NCBI GenBank assembly: GCA_029204225.1
Contig: CM055111.1
Coordinates: forward strand, 10,241,000 to 10,304,999
DNA: 64,000 nt
DNA from: Diphasiastrum complanatum
Taxonomy: Eukaryota > Streptophyta > Lycopodiopsida > Lycopodiales > Lycopodiaceae
Reading direction: 5' to 3'
Shown here: piece by piece, positions 32,900 to 54,109 of the stretch
How the letters are laid out: every line of letters starts with the position of its first letter
Position numbering within the stretch: the first letter of the stretch is position 1
The notes under the pieces: generated by a model
Told to the model about the DNA's origin: nothing
What the model saw: the letters and a program-made list of their open reading frames with translations, nothing else
Databases searched by the model: none
Program-made: the position numbers and the translations under genes

Positions 32900-33690
32900 G
32901 CAAAATACCACTATCCATGAAGCTTCCTCACAAACCAGGTCATCTCTATTATCATCAATGCAACACATTGTGAATCCTTATGCGATATCAAAGAATGAAG
33001 AGTCGTAGGTGAATCTCAATATAAACAATGATACCTCATAGTATACTGAGTGCACACAACTGGCAAATCTCGTCTCTAAGTTTGAGCCCATGTGAAAGTC
33101 CCGAGTCTAGATATTAAGCTAAGACTGGGTATCCTATTGTGTCCATCTCTAAGAACCAAGACTTGTAGAAATCTGGCTTCACCCCCAACTAACCATATCA
33201 TGTTCTCTAAAGATATGAACGATATAAGAAGTGACAGATGTACTGATGGGTGATATAGATATACCAAGAGATCCTGATAGTCATGGTGCTTGAGAATACC
33301 AAGAAAGGTGGTGCCCTGACTATATAGTACCCTCGATGATAAAAGTGTTGCCCCCATGTATCTCCCAGTCTCCTCAATGTGTGCAAGCCACTTGAGGAAA
33401 ATAAACAAGTGGAAGATGGCTTCCACCTGAAGTGGAAGAACTGCAAACTTAGATAGGATGATCGGACGTGGTACCGATGCCTTAGCCTGTTAGAGCCCAG
33501 TCCATCTGCTCTAATATGACCTTGGCATGGCCGACTACCAGAGGGCGTATTGGTGAAGGCTGGTAACCGAAGTGAGAATGTGGGTCCTGAGAAAATGGAA
33601 TTGGCTAAGCCATGGAGATCAAAAGAGATAATACAATTCTGGAGTAAAGTTCGATCATCCAGATAGTAGACACATAGCAATGCATGGTGG
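32900..33690 (-). pseudogene. Old LINE remnant (copy J)
   Basis: Heavily eroded ORF2 thumb and C-terminal region of the copy A/G subfamily. Recognisable pieces on the minus strand are SGPTFSLRLPAF (compare SGPTFSMRQAA in copy G), HQYICHFLYRSYL, and a segment near 33120 equivalent to the VKPGYYWTHF and DIAGFPVLP stretches of copy G. No terminal hairpin is identified. It probably lies in an upstream intron of the host gene. Confidence 0.6.
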
Positions 33691-34013
33691 AGTTGATGGC
33701 TATTGCAGGTCTCTTCTCGTTTTGTTTAGGTACTAACTTAGACTAACATTGATATAATTCTTCTATGAAGAGTCTTTTCAGGAATCAAATAAGAGAAAAT
33801 ATTCATGTTTGTTTTCTCTAGTCATCAATCTTTGGGTCTTGGCAAGGAGCTTTTGTGAGCATTATTATGCAGCTGTTGACAGCAGTTTACTATAATTTTT
33901 CATCCAGTACTTAGCAGGAGTTAGTAATGGCTTTGTTTTATTGAAACTACTGTTGAAGCCTTTAGGAACTTTATCTTTGGTGACCCTGCATGTTTCATTG
34001 TTAAGTGTTGCAG

Positions 34014-42489
<8,476 letters not shown>

Positions 42490-43950
42490 CAGTCCATAAT
42501 AGCTGCCCCTTTGCTGCCTTTGGATTTAGCTACTGGCTCCTGAATGGAAGTTCAAGTTGGCAACGCATGTACCTTTCTACTATCAATGCTAATACACTTT
42601 GTTCAAGTTCAATTCAGGGGTTTCCCAGACATGAAAAGAGCTTATTTAGCCTATGTCAGGACTGATGTCAAGCTCCATACTTAAGATCAGTATTCTTGCC
42701 AAAGAGAGTCAATCTATTGTGAATCTAGTGATTTTACATTGAAAGCAACTACATCATAAGGCTTTATCATATAAGCTATGTTTAAGAGAGAATATGTAGC
42801 TGATTAGTCAATAGGGGGTTAAGACCTATATAATTTAGACATAATTGTGAAATGATTGTGCTCTTCGGCAATTTTTATAAGATTGCCATGTAGTACATAT
42901 TTTTCTTTCCAAGATTTGGGTGAATGGAGAACTCAGAGAATCTCTGAAGTATGAAGGCCAAGCTGTTTATGCAGCAACTTTGTTTGTATTATTAAAACAT
43001 TTCAAGGGAAAATCTTGCAATTTAGTGTAAAGCATGTTGAAGATGTTTGAAAGATGCAGAACATGACAAGACCTTGAATTTGTTGTGACACCTGTATTGC
43101 CTCGATTGTAAAATGTTTTTAGTTTTTTCGTTCTTTGATGTACTTGTGTAAAAGTATAAGGTCTAACTTGCAACCAACTCTTTAATGTCTGTACGCCATA
43201 ACATAAATTCCTTGTTTTATCAGGAAATTTGCACTAGTGAAAATGATTGTTTGATCACAAGGTTGATTGCAAGTGTCCAAAATTTGACTTCAAAAATAGT
43301 AAGCAACGGTGGAAGAAAATTAGTCCCATTACTACCATCGTAAAATTTTCACTTGCATGGTATTCCCCATTTCTTCTTTACTTGATATTTTGAAGAGCTA
43401 AGTGTGAGGGAGACAAGATGAAGTTCTAGCATTAAAGAAATTGGACGACACGTTGATTCTTTTGGATGTTTGGATGCATATATCTTGTTGTTCAGGTCCA
43501 TTTTCTTAATTCTTAAAATCTGGTTGTACGACGACCTTAAATTCCACACATTTTATCTGACATGTTCAGATTATAGATAAATCCAGCATTTACTATGTTT
43601 CAAACAAAATCTAAACACATGAAGTACACTAGTTTAACCTATGACATACAACATCTTTTTATCGAATTGACAACTTTGTGCAGAGATACCAGACTCGAAC
43701 CTTGGTCACTCACAGCTATACTCAACGAGCTCAACCATTTGAACTTCCATTTGCCACTAATCAATCGCATAATTCATCATTTTGCATGTCATCCCTGGAT
43801 CATCGTTGATCGTTCCGTTTCAGAATGTGTTCCATTTCAGAATGTGGTCTGAAATTTTGTAGTTTGAAACATTTCGAAGTGAGAATAGGCTTCAAAACTC
43901 ATATTATTTTGGCATAAAAAATTACAGTTTTGATGCTGACTAAAGAGATA
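42490..43950. other. 3' flank of the TrpD-like gene, no second gene
   Basis: AT-rich sequence after the stop codon, including the likely 3' UTR. No long ORF, RNA gene or repeat family was recognised before the (CA)n tract. Confidence 0.5.
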
Positions 43951-43951
43951 G

Positions 43952-43986
<35 letters not shown>
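43952..43986. repeat. (CA)n microsatellite
   Basis: About 17 CA units followed by TATACATACTAG, next to the candidate Helitron terminus. Confidence 0.95.
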
Positions 43987-43992
<6 letters not shown>

Positions 43993-43994
43993 TA

Positions 43995-44035
43995 CTAGTT
44001 GTGTGCGCCCGTCATTGACGGCGGGCGGGCGGCGA
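43995..44035 (-). mobile_element. Candidate Helitron 3' terminus
   Basis: On the minus strand a GC-rich hairpin (CCGTC-AAT-GACGG) is followed after 10 bases by CTAG and then host T. This fits the Helitron 3' end rule (hairpin, about 10-12 nt, CTRR, insertion between A and T). The 5' TC end and any RepHel coding sequence are not seen, so only the terminus is proposed. Confidence 0.3.
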
Positions 44036-44280
44036 TCTAGGTCGCAGGTGGTCCTAATGCAGTCTCAAATGGTCAGAAGTGCCTTGAAATGGCCGTCAAA
44101 TGGCCACAAACGGACCTAATGTGGTCCTTTGCAGTCAAAATGCGGTCTCAAATGGTCGCAAGTGCTCTCATGCGGTCTAAACTGGTTGGAAGTGTCGGAA
44201 CTTGCCGGAAATCGTGAGGATCGACAGCGAAAGTTGGAGCGAGCTGTGAGCGAGCGTCGTGGGTTGGATTTCTAACCGAC
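44036..44280. repeat. Short degenerate repeats (CAAATGG/GGTC type)
   Basis: Repeated pieces such as TCTCAAATGGTC, GCCGTCAAATGGCC and TGCGGTCTCAAATGGTCGC recur at irregular spacing of some 20-60 bp. There is no ORF. Confidence 0.6.
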
Positions 44281-44284
44281 AGTA

Positions 44285-45005
44285 TCGAAATTTACACTGT
44301 ATTGAAAATATACAAAGAGTCGAAAAATATACACTGACTCGAGAAATTATACAATGACTCGGAAAATTTTGATTTTGAGTATCGAAAAATTACAAATTTT
44401 GGGTATCAAAAAAATTCTGATTTTGGGTATCCTAAAATGCCGATTTTTGGGTATCGAAAATTTACGAATTTCTGAGTCGATCTCGTATCGAAAAATTTTG
44501 CTTTTGGGGTATGGAAAACTTCTGATTTTGGGTATCGAAACGAATTTTCCGAGTTGGTTCTGTATCAAAATTTTTTGATTTTGGGTATCAAAAAAAATCT
44601 GATTTTGGGTATCGAAAACTTTTGATTTTGGGTATCGAAAAATTACGAATTTTCCGAGTTGGTTATGTATCGAAAATTTCTGATTTTGAGTATCAAAAGA
44701 ATCTAATTTTGGGTATCGAAAAATTCGATCCTTTTGAAAAATTCGAGTCATTGGAATAATTCGAGTCTTTGGAAATTTCGAGTCTTTTGAAAATTTTGAG
44801 TCTTTTGAAAATTTTGATCCTTTTGAAAAATTCGAGTCTTTGGCAAAATTTGATCTTTTTGAAAAATTCGAGTCTTTGGAAAAATTCGAGTCTTTGGAGT
44901 CTTTGGGAATTTTCGAGTCTTTGAAAAAATTTGAGTTTTTGGAAAAATTAGAGTCGTTGGAAAAATGCGATCCATTGGAAAAATTCGAGTCTTTGGAAAA
45001 ATTCC
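44285..45005. repeat. AT-rich tandem array, left copy
   Basis: Two blocks. 44285-44725 is built from variants of GATTTTGGGTATCGAAAA with interspersed CCGAGTTGGTTCTGTATCG. 44725-45005 is built from AAATTCGAGTCTTTGGAA variants of about 15-18 bp. Long open frames on the minus strand (for example 44347-44751) simply translate the repeat (IFRYPK, FSIPKIR) and are not genes. Confidence 0.85.
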
Positions 45006-45239
45006 AAATTTAATACCTTAGCTTTATTGAGACTTTTTATCAGGAAATTCTTGTAGAGATTGTTGTCATTCTTCCCAACACTTTTCATTTTTGAATATAA
45101 CGGAATCAACTCTGGGAGACTTTGAGAAACGATATCTTTGGAGATTTTGAAGACATTATAAGGGAAATTATTCTTATTTTCAATGGATGATTGCAATGCG
45201 GGCGTTCACAGTATGGATTAAAATGCAATTCAACCCAAA

Positions 45240-47694
45240 ATGAGTGCAATTCAACACACAAAGAGACATGCTTCACCATCCCTTCCATCCCCACCCCTCT
45301 CTAATTGTCCTCGCCATGAATCACCCTTTGTTGCATCTCTTCCTTCGCCTGCACCGTATCGTCCCCCACATATTCGTTCTTCTGTTTCTTCTTCTCCTTC
45401 ATCATCCTCGCAAAATCCTATACCTCCACCCTCTCGTGTACCTTGTCCAGGATGCAGACATTTATATATGTAGGGCACATGCCTTTCCAGACATCAAAAT
45501 GCTTGTACTGCCTTCCAACAACAAGCTTCCCTTTTAGAATCTCCCCAAACACCTCATCCTGCTCCACTTTCTCCTCCCGACTCAAGTTGGGCTTGGGCTC
45601 GCAATCTTGATATTTTGGACTCATTTTATCTTGGTTTTCCTCGACCTCGCCTTTATGCCCGCATTCCTATGGCCCTTTGCCTTGACTTTCAAAGAGCTCT
45701 TCGACTACCTTTGATCTGTTTAGCTACCAACCCTTCTGATATCGCGGCTTGGCATATGTTTTTGCTCTTTCCACTTTGGTGTTTGCCTCTTCCTCCTAGA
45801 GGTGGTGAAGCAGGTCATCGGGAAACTCGTACTAGAATTCGGCGTTTCATGTCAAGTGATTGGAAAAATTTACAAGAGGAACTTTTTCTTCATTCCAATG
45901 CGCTTGCGGCAAAATGGGAGTTTAATTCAGGCTCCAACTCGGGATCAATTCCTATTCATAGTCGTCTACGTCGTTGTGTTTTGCTTGGACAAGCTGGTGA
46001 ATTTTCTCGGGCTACGCACGCTCTTGCTCCATCAATTTCAGCAATGTCGCCTTCTACAACTATTCAAGCTTTGGAACAACTTCATCCCCATGCTAGTGAT
46101 ACTCTTCCTTTATTTGTGGAAGACTTTCAGCCTGACTCCGATCTTCACTCATTTTATAAAAAAATTTCTACGTTGTCCTCGCCTCTCAACTGGTGGACCT
46201 TCAAGAATGGTTTTTGAGCATCTTCATGATTGTTTTTCTCCAGATGATTCTGCTAGTGGCTTTGATCTCCTCTTCAAGGTGTGCCCTTTCATTGCATTTG
46301 GGCAGATCCCATCTTCAGTTGCTCATATTTTAGGTGCTACTCGTCTCTTAGCATTGGATAAAGCTTCTAGTGGTGTGCGTCCAATTGTAGTGGGGGAATG
46401 TATATACAAGTTGGTGGCAAGGGCACTTTGTTTCCAGTTTCAAGAAGCATAGCCTGCTCATCTTTTTCCATTTCAATTTGGGTGTGCTACTCTCGGCGGT
46501 TGAGAGACAGTCGTTCATGCTTTACGGGCTATTTTGGATATTCATCCTGACTAGGTAGTATTGCAAGTTGACGTTGCTAATGCTTTCAACTCAGTTTATC
46601 GGGCGGCTATCTTTCAAGAACTTCATGGTGCTCAGGATACACTTGCCATGCTCATTCCTTTTGTGCGGAGCTTCTATTCAAAAAGTTCTCCTTTATACTT
46701 TAGTCATGCTTCTCGTGTTGGTGATGTTACCGTCATTTCTTCTACTGAAGGAACTCGACAAGGGGATCCCTTGGGTGGTCCTCTCGTGGCTTTGGCACAT
46801 TATCGTGCATTGCGTGTTACAGCTTCAACTTTTTCGTCCTGTTTATTCCCCTCTAATGTGGATGATACTCATATTGTCGGGCCTGCAAGTGAAGTCGTCC
46901 CTACTTTTCTGCATTGCTTAGCTCAACTTTCTTCTATTGGGCTTATAGTGAATAGGTCTAAGTGCGTTTCTTGGTGCCCAAAAGGCCTTCTAGCTGATTT
47001 CTCCTTACCTGAAGGTTTCATTGCTCCTCAGCTTGGGATTAAGGCATTGGGTTTCCCCATTGGTTCTTCTGGATATGTCACTTCTTTTATGCAGGGAGCT
47101 TTGGATGGATTTGCTCGACATTCTGATTTGTTGCCAAAGCTTGAAAATTCTCAGGTTGCATTATTTTGATGATACTTTACTGGGCATATTTGGTCGCCTT
47201 TTGGGGCTAGGAACCTTTGAGACAAGTGAAGGTCAGTTTTCTAAACGACAAATTTCTCTTCCTGCCTCTTCTGGTGGTGTTGGCCTAGTATCTACTGCTT
47301 GCATTGCACCAACTGCTTTTCTTGGAAGTTGGGCTCTTGTTGCCTCTACACTAGTCTCCAAGTTTCAGCAGGGTAACCAGCCTCTTCCTCTTGATACGGT
47401 GGCTCATGTGGAGACTGGCAATTTTGCTTTTCTACAAGCTCTATGCACTGCTTGAGATTTACTTCCACCACCTGTACAGCCTTTTGTGCCTCCCTTCAAA
47501 TCTTTGAACACACATTTTACCAAAGCCTTCTTCACAATCTGGCTTGGGAAGCTATCTTTAAAGGTATCTTCTATGAGCAGGCTAACAAAGGTTTACAACT
47601 TCAATGGGGATATTATAGCATGATTCACTATCAAACAGCCCACTTCATGATAGCTTTGCTTTACTTAACATCAAAGTTGTTACTGAATAGTTAA
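45240..47694 (+). pseudogene. Reverse transcriptase element with N-terminal zinc-finger-like motif, broken
   Basis: Decayed non-LTR-like RT gene. The first frame (45240 to 46217, one TAG at 45474) holds a Ser/Pro-rich N-terminus, a C-x2-C...H-x4-C cluster (CPGC at about 45447, then RHQNAC) and FYLGFPRPRLYARIPMAL. After a shift near 46200: CPFIAFGQIPSSVAHILGAT, SSGVRPIVVGECIYKLVARA, two or three stops, then LQVDVANAFNSVYRAAIF (RT motif A). Next come SSTEGTRQGDPLGGPLVALA (motif B) and FPSNVDDTHIVGP (motif C, DD retained) up to 47169. A last shift leads into LPASSGGVGL. It is distinct from the L1-like LINEs: motif B is TRQGDPLGG and C is VDD. The host clade is not recognised with certainty. Confidence 0.75.
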
Positions 47695-47944
47695 TAAAAC
47701 AATATTGTAGGCTTTACTTCCCTTCATATCAGATTTCAAACTAATTTCTAAACAATAATGAAGGATAGCATTAGTCTTTTACCACAATCTTCTCATGCAA
47801 GTAGTGTCGGTGACTGGTGCTTGCATTTGATTCTTGTACCCTTTAGATCTAATGCAGATTTAACACCAGTGATTGAATTATACATACTTTTATTCTCAAA
47901 ATAAGGATACAAAGGACATTTACTTGTGTTTTCTTTCAAAAATT

Positions 47945-48430
47945 CCGTATCCGAAAATTTGGATTTTGGATATCAAAAAATTCTGATTTTGGGTACCGTA
48001 AAATTACGAATTTTGGGTATCGAAAAAATCTGATTTTTCAATACGAAAAATTCTAATTTTGGGTATCGAAAATCTACGAATTTTTCTCGATCCCGTATCG
48101 AAGAATTCTGATTTTGGGTATCGAAAATTTTTGATTTAGGGTATCAATTTTTTTTTGATTTTTCGAGTCGACCTCGTATCGAAAAAATTCTGATTTTGGG
48201 TATCGAAAAATTCTGACTTTGGGTATAAAAAATTTACGAATTTTTTCAGTCAATCTTGTATCGAAAAATTCTAATTTGGATATCAAAAAATTACGAATTT
48301 TTCAAGTCAATCCTGTATCCAAAAAATTTGATTTTGGGTATTGAAAAATTACGGATTTTTTGAGTCGATCCGGTATCAAAAAATTTTGATTTTAGTTTTC
48401 GATCTTTGGATCGAAAAAATTCAATACTGG
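47945..48430. repeat. AT-rich tandem array, right copy
   Basis: Variants of GATTTTGGGTATCGAAAAA and TTTTTCGAGTCGATC, same family and same orientation as the first block of the left array. Together they bracket the RT element at 45.2-47.7 kb. Confidence 0.85.
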
Positions 48431-51342
48431 AACGTTTGTCACATACTTGTATCAATATTAAAAGTTTGTGCATTGTCCTATGCTCTATAATTTAATGATT
48501 TTTTTGGCTTTGCTGTGATAACGTCAAAAACCATCATAACAATATGCTAGAAGATGTGTCTCAACTATGCAAGTTTGAGCTTAAAAAATGCATTTTTTTT
48601 TAAATCGTTTTTGAATGCAATCCTCTTTTTTCTTTTCTTTCTTTTTCGATAAGTTTGAAAGATCCGTTTGAGCTTGAGTGCACAGATGTAAGGCACAACT
48701 TCTCATGAGTTTAGGTCACCATATTTTCTAGGATAATATCTAATGGTAGTTTTTTCTTAGCAAATTTGAAAAAAAATTCTCTTACTTTTGGAAATTCTGA
48801 AAGTTGTAAATGTTGAAACACAATTCAAATGTTTGTTGCCTCGCAACACTATCTGGAGGAGAAAAACAAAAGACACCAACAAAAGCCTATGCATCTTCAA
48901 GGTTGTAGATGCACTGAAGTAGTACCTTAGTAACAATGATTCTTGTACAATCGATTGTGAGGAGTTACCAAAGAGAAGAAAAAAGTTGGTAGACAGAACT
49001 ATTGCAACATAACGTGGCTCTACATTTAGCTGGAACTTGAAACTAAAGCCACAAAAGTCATTCTAAATAGGTAGGTTAAAACCAATAGCTTTGATAGTAA
49101 GAAGTTCCCAACCTGAAATGCAAAGCAAACTTCATTGCACCCAATGCAATCCTCAATATTTATCGGCTACCTTTGAAAGGAAATCAACAATGAAACCAAG
49201 GAACAATGAAACAATGTCTCAACTGGCCATTAGCAACAAAGAAAATGGTGCTTCACATCAATGATTTCTATCTCAGAAGTGTAGCTTGATCTATGCCATA
49301 GAATTGGCTTCTTGACTATCATCAGAAGTGCGCTCAGGTCTGGTAGAAAATAGTATAGGTATTTCACCTCTGAAGTGTGATTAGGTGACCATAAAAATGT
49401 GTTTGGTCTCTGCTACAGAGAAGGCGATGGATTTCTGCTATAGAATGGACCTGATGATTGGCAAGAGAAGTGTGAGCTATAAGCATTTGCTTTGTCGTAA
49501 AGGATGAGTCAATCAATGGCCATTTTTGTAAAACTATGAAGGCAAGCCTCTGTTTAGGATGAGGGACTATTAATATTCTGAATGTAAAATGGGCCTAAGT
49601 TACTTTTTTCCCTACCCAAGAGCATAGATGTTTTTGAGTAATAAGTTATAACTCACCTTGGTCAGGTAGAAAAGCAGAAAATCTATTGGCAACATTATGC
49701 TAATCCGCCTGTTTATGCTTCTATCTCCTAACAGCAAAAGGCGAAGTACCAAGAAATGCCAAAGCGTTAGTCTAATAACCAAGAATTTTAATTTATTTAT
49801 CACTAGATGAAACCGTGAAGGAAAAGTAGTTTCTCAAAGGGTAATTGTTAGTCAAACTGTAACCAAATAATAAAATATCTATCATGAGCTCGAACAACTC
49901 CGAGTGCTCATTTTAAGATTTTTTGTCTCCATTGATTTGGTTGTAAGGCCCTGCAGACGAGTGCAAGAAATCTGATTGGGTGACACCAGGGCTTTCATAC
50001 AGGTTTTCCATTGCTACTTGATTCTTATTATGAATCACAAAGACTACCACAAAAATATGCAGAATGCATGTTAGATTTTTGACGACATCTCGCACTTAAC
50101 TTCTTCTAAAACGCTTTGCAATAACAAGTTCAAGGCGATGTTCAGTCCATGTTTTGGAAAGAGGCTTTGATAAGGTTACTAATGCTATGACTATCCGTCT
50201 AGGACTAAGACCTTTGATATAAGATATTGCAGATATTTTTTGATGTTGTCACTTCAAATGTCTAGACTTTTGGCAGAGACTCAGACGGGAGTTGATGGCA
50301 TAGAACTTTATGGTATCAGTGGGTTCAATGCATTACTTCTTTTCTGGCATATTAATTATCCTGTGTTTTGCTTACAAGTCGGAAGAATGCAGGTGGACAA
50401 AGCATAAAATTGCCAACAAATTTATGCTTTTGTCCTGCAGCTTGATCAAGGTGAGTTATTACTTAACAATATCTAGGGTTGGATTGTGAAAAATCTAACT
50501 GTGTGATCATGCTCGGATCGATCAAAAGTGGCGGCTGCTATTCAAGCACGGTTATCTCAAGAATTTGAAAAGTAATTTGACGAGAATCAGAAACGATCAA
50601 AGGAATAAGAACATGATTGTGGCATGAATTGTAAGAGCATCCACATTGGGTTGCTGCCATAGCCAAACTTTATCGTTCAGAGGTGGAAGCCAAGCCATTA
50701 ACTGCATCCAAGAACCCTGCTATGCATTCCTTGAATCTTCAAGAGTGTCTGCCCTGCTCTGCATTCCTCAAATCTTCAAGAGCGTCTGCCATGTTCTGCT
50801 CCTTGGGAGGAAAGAGAAAAGCATGCAAGACAAACCCCTAGACAAAGATAGTTTGAGATTGAGAGACGGGAGAGAGACAAAAGATCATTTCGTATTGCTA
50901 AGTAATATGCCTCAACGGTGTTAAGGTTTAGGGTTGATGCCATCCTATGATAGGCAATCTATGGATTTTTTTAGGGTACACAGAGAAGTGGATAGTGTTA
51001 TGCATGCATGCCCCTTCAAGATTTCAAACCTGAAAGAAAAAACTTTTCTGCCTTTAGCAATCAGCAATGTCACATGCAAAGATTTCATGCACCTGCAAAC
51101 TAAATTTGGCACAAAGAAAGATATTCAATGGTTAGACATCAAGCAGATGATATGAGAGACAACGAGATGTGCTAGTGTAAAATAATAAGTGCAACATATA
51201 TAATTTTCATACTACGTCTGCTCAAGATATGATTCATGCGTCAATACAGTAAGGGAATGCGTGATACATATCTCTCTTTCCCTCTCTCTTAGAAACTCAC
51301 ACAACCCACACATATTCATCCATTGAAATTGTGCGCACACAC

Positions 51343-51343
<1 letters not shown>
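48431..51343. other. No gene recognised
   Basis: About 2.9 kb of AT-rich sequence without a convincing ORF, LTR or RNA gene. The only structure noted is a 37-bp tandem duplication at 50725-50798. Confidence 0.5.
50725..50798. repeat. 37-bp tandem duplication
   Basis: CATTCCTTGAATCTTCAAGA... is repeated once immediately (50725-50761, 50762-50798) with a few changes. No coding context. Confidence 0.85.

Positions 51344-51384
<41 letters not shown>
51344..51384. repeat. (TC)n microsatellite
   Basis: About 20 TC units. Shorter CT-rich pieces occur at 51270-51290 and 51450-51468. Confidence 0.95.
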
Positions 51385-51387
<3 letters not shown>

Positions 51388-51638
51388 ATAACTGAGAGAC
51401 AACATGAAACATCTTTCAAAGAGCAAACCATTTTTAACTTTTACAAGAACTCTCTCTCGCTCTCTCTCACAATTGGGATAAAGCAAGAATCATCTTGCAC
51501 AAAACAAATCATTTCTAACTAACCATTCAAATTGCACTTGTAATTAGCCATAACACCAATAAACTATAAAAAATATATACATATCATCTGCTACCAGTGT
51601 ACATGATGTTGTAAGTGTATCAATATCTACAAGTCCTA

Positions 51639-52720
51639 ACTAAACAAATCATCCCTCTGTGTGCTAGATGCATCTACAAGGGTGTCAAATACAAAGTTTG
51701 CTGGCTGAGAGTCTATGGCTGCCCCCATCCAAGAGTCTGTGTCTGGAGGCATCTGAGACTCCTCCAACTCTGGGCCAACGCCAACTAAGAGACTACTAGA
51801 AAAATCATATGTGTGTGCCCTCTTCGAAGGTCTGTCTCTGGGTCTGCCGGAGGGAACTCCTTGTGGCACACTCCTGTCTGGGGGTCTCCCTCTGCCACGA
51901 GCAGCCTCCACCACTGTCGCAGCCTCTACCCAGCCTCTGCCCCCAACCATCATCAAAAAATGGTATCGCTTGCGAGAGTATGGGGTGGGACACAGTAACC
52001 ATCTCCCGTGATGTCGACTGAATCATATGTGTCATCATCAGAAGAGGCTTATGGTACCCAATAGGGAGGGGGGCTCGAAGAGTCTCCTCGGCATCAGTTT
52101 CATCCTCATCCTCAGGGTCACCGCGCATAGCATGTCGAGCCTCCTCGTCTACATCAACCTCTGGCTCTGGCCCCACCAACCAAGTAGTCATCTGGATTGA
52201 CCTACACAAGTCAATCACTTGTGAGAATAGTCGAAGCAACATGATGGCATTAAACTGATTGCATGCTACAACATGAAAGCAAAATGATAGAGCATACATA
52301 CTTACCTATAATGATTAGGACGCCTCCTACCTTCATGCAGTCTACGATGTGTCGTGAACAACCCTGGTGTTTGTGTTGTAATATACCAACTCATTGCACC
52401 AGTCCTGCATGAGGCGGTTCGACCTGTTCATGTAAACAAGGCTGAATGCTAACCAGTTACGCTCACACACGCACGCAGAACAATTCTACAGAACATGACA
52501 GAGATGCATTAATTAGAAGCTACTTAAGTGAGTTACGGCCTTTTACAGACAAGGCAAAAACTGCTTAGATGAATGCAGTTGGCGGAGTAGAAGACATATT
52601 TGTGATAGGACACAAAATACGAGCTTCTGCTGTTCAATCTGTGCAGCATCGAAACTCTCCCACCATGTAACAGGCTACAACCTGTTATCCTGCATGCAAG
52701 CAAGGTCCTTGCCCGAACAA
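51639..52720 (-). pseudogene. hAT transposase remnant 2
   Basis: Minus-strand pieces in order: VTWWESFDAAQIEQQKLVFC (about 52600-52680), then CERNWLAFSLVYMNRSNRLM and WCNELVYYNTNTRV (52360-52500), the hAT dimerisation motifs. Then, after a stop and a presumed intron, VGPEPEVDVDEEARHAMRGD, an acidic segment, and a Gly/Arg-rich end (GRGRPPDRSVPQGVPSGRP, then DRPSKRAHTYDF) to 51639. Organisation matches the intronic hAT at 38.2-39.4 kb, but the two are not close in sequence. The SA before CERNWS has become SACV. No terminal repeats were found. Confidence 0.65.
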
Positions 52721-53021
52721 CCCCACGGTGTGCCTGAAATTGAGCAAGGGTGTGTGTGAGTTGAATTGAACAAGCAAAGGGAAGTTGAAAATCATGCAAA
52801 GATGTGTACCTGAACTGCATCCACTGACCCTTGAGGGAGCTGCAGTAATGAGGGTCGTTGTAGAGGACGTGGATGTATGTGAACCAGTCCGCACGCAGCT
52901 CTCGTGGAAGGCCAATTGTGGAAGGCCAAGCCCTTTGGGGTCTGGGACAGGTCCATGTTTGTGAACTCTACCGAAGTGGCCATGCGCCACAAATCCCCCT
53001 TCAACCGGTGTAGCTGCTAAA

Positions 53022-53936
<915 letters not shown>

Positions 53937-53994
53937 TTACAGGTCGTCCTTTCTCCTTTCTCCTCCTCTGTACCTACAAATCTCCAAAGGAGTG

Positions 53995-54095
53995 GAGAGA
54001 GCTGTAGTATGTAGGAGAGAGAGCTGTAGTATATAGGAGTGGAGAGAGCTGTAATACATAGGAGTGGAGAGAGCGATAGTACATAGGAGTCCACT
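53995..54095. repeat. Short tandem array of a ~27-bp unit
   Basis: About four copies of GGAGAGAGCTGTAGTATATA-type units immediately after the copia RT breaks off. The minus-strand copia frame runs through it (YYSSL/TALSTP repeats). Confidence 0.8.
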
Positions 54096-54109
54096 TGAAG
54101 AAACAAGCA

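Noticed and set aside
44285-45005. CRISPR-like array
   Set aside because: Units are short, variable and contiguous without unique spacers, in plant nuclear DNA.
44347-45196. Proteins of 60-130 residues over the AT-rich arrays (also 48074-48473)
   Set aside because: Repetitive peptides such as FRYPKS and QKTRNF are translations of the tandem units.
50646-50924. 92-codon frame at 50.6 kb as a small gene
   Set aside because: It runs through a 37-bp tandem duplication and has no recognisable feature.
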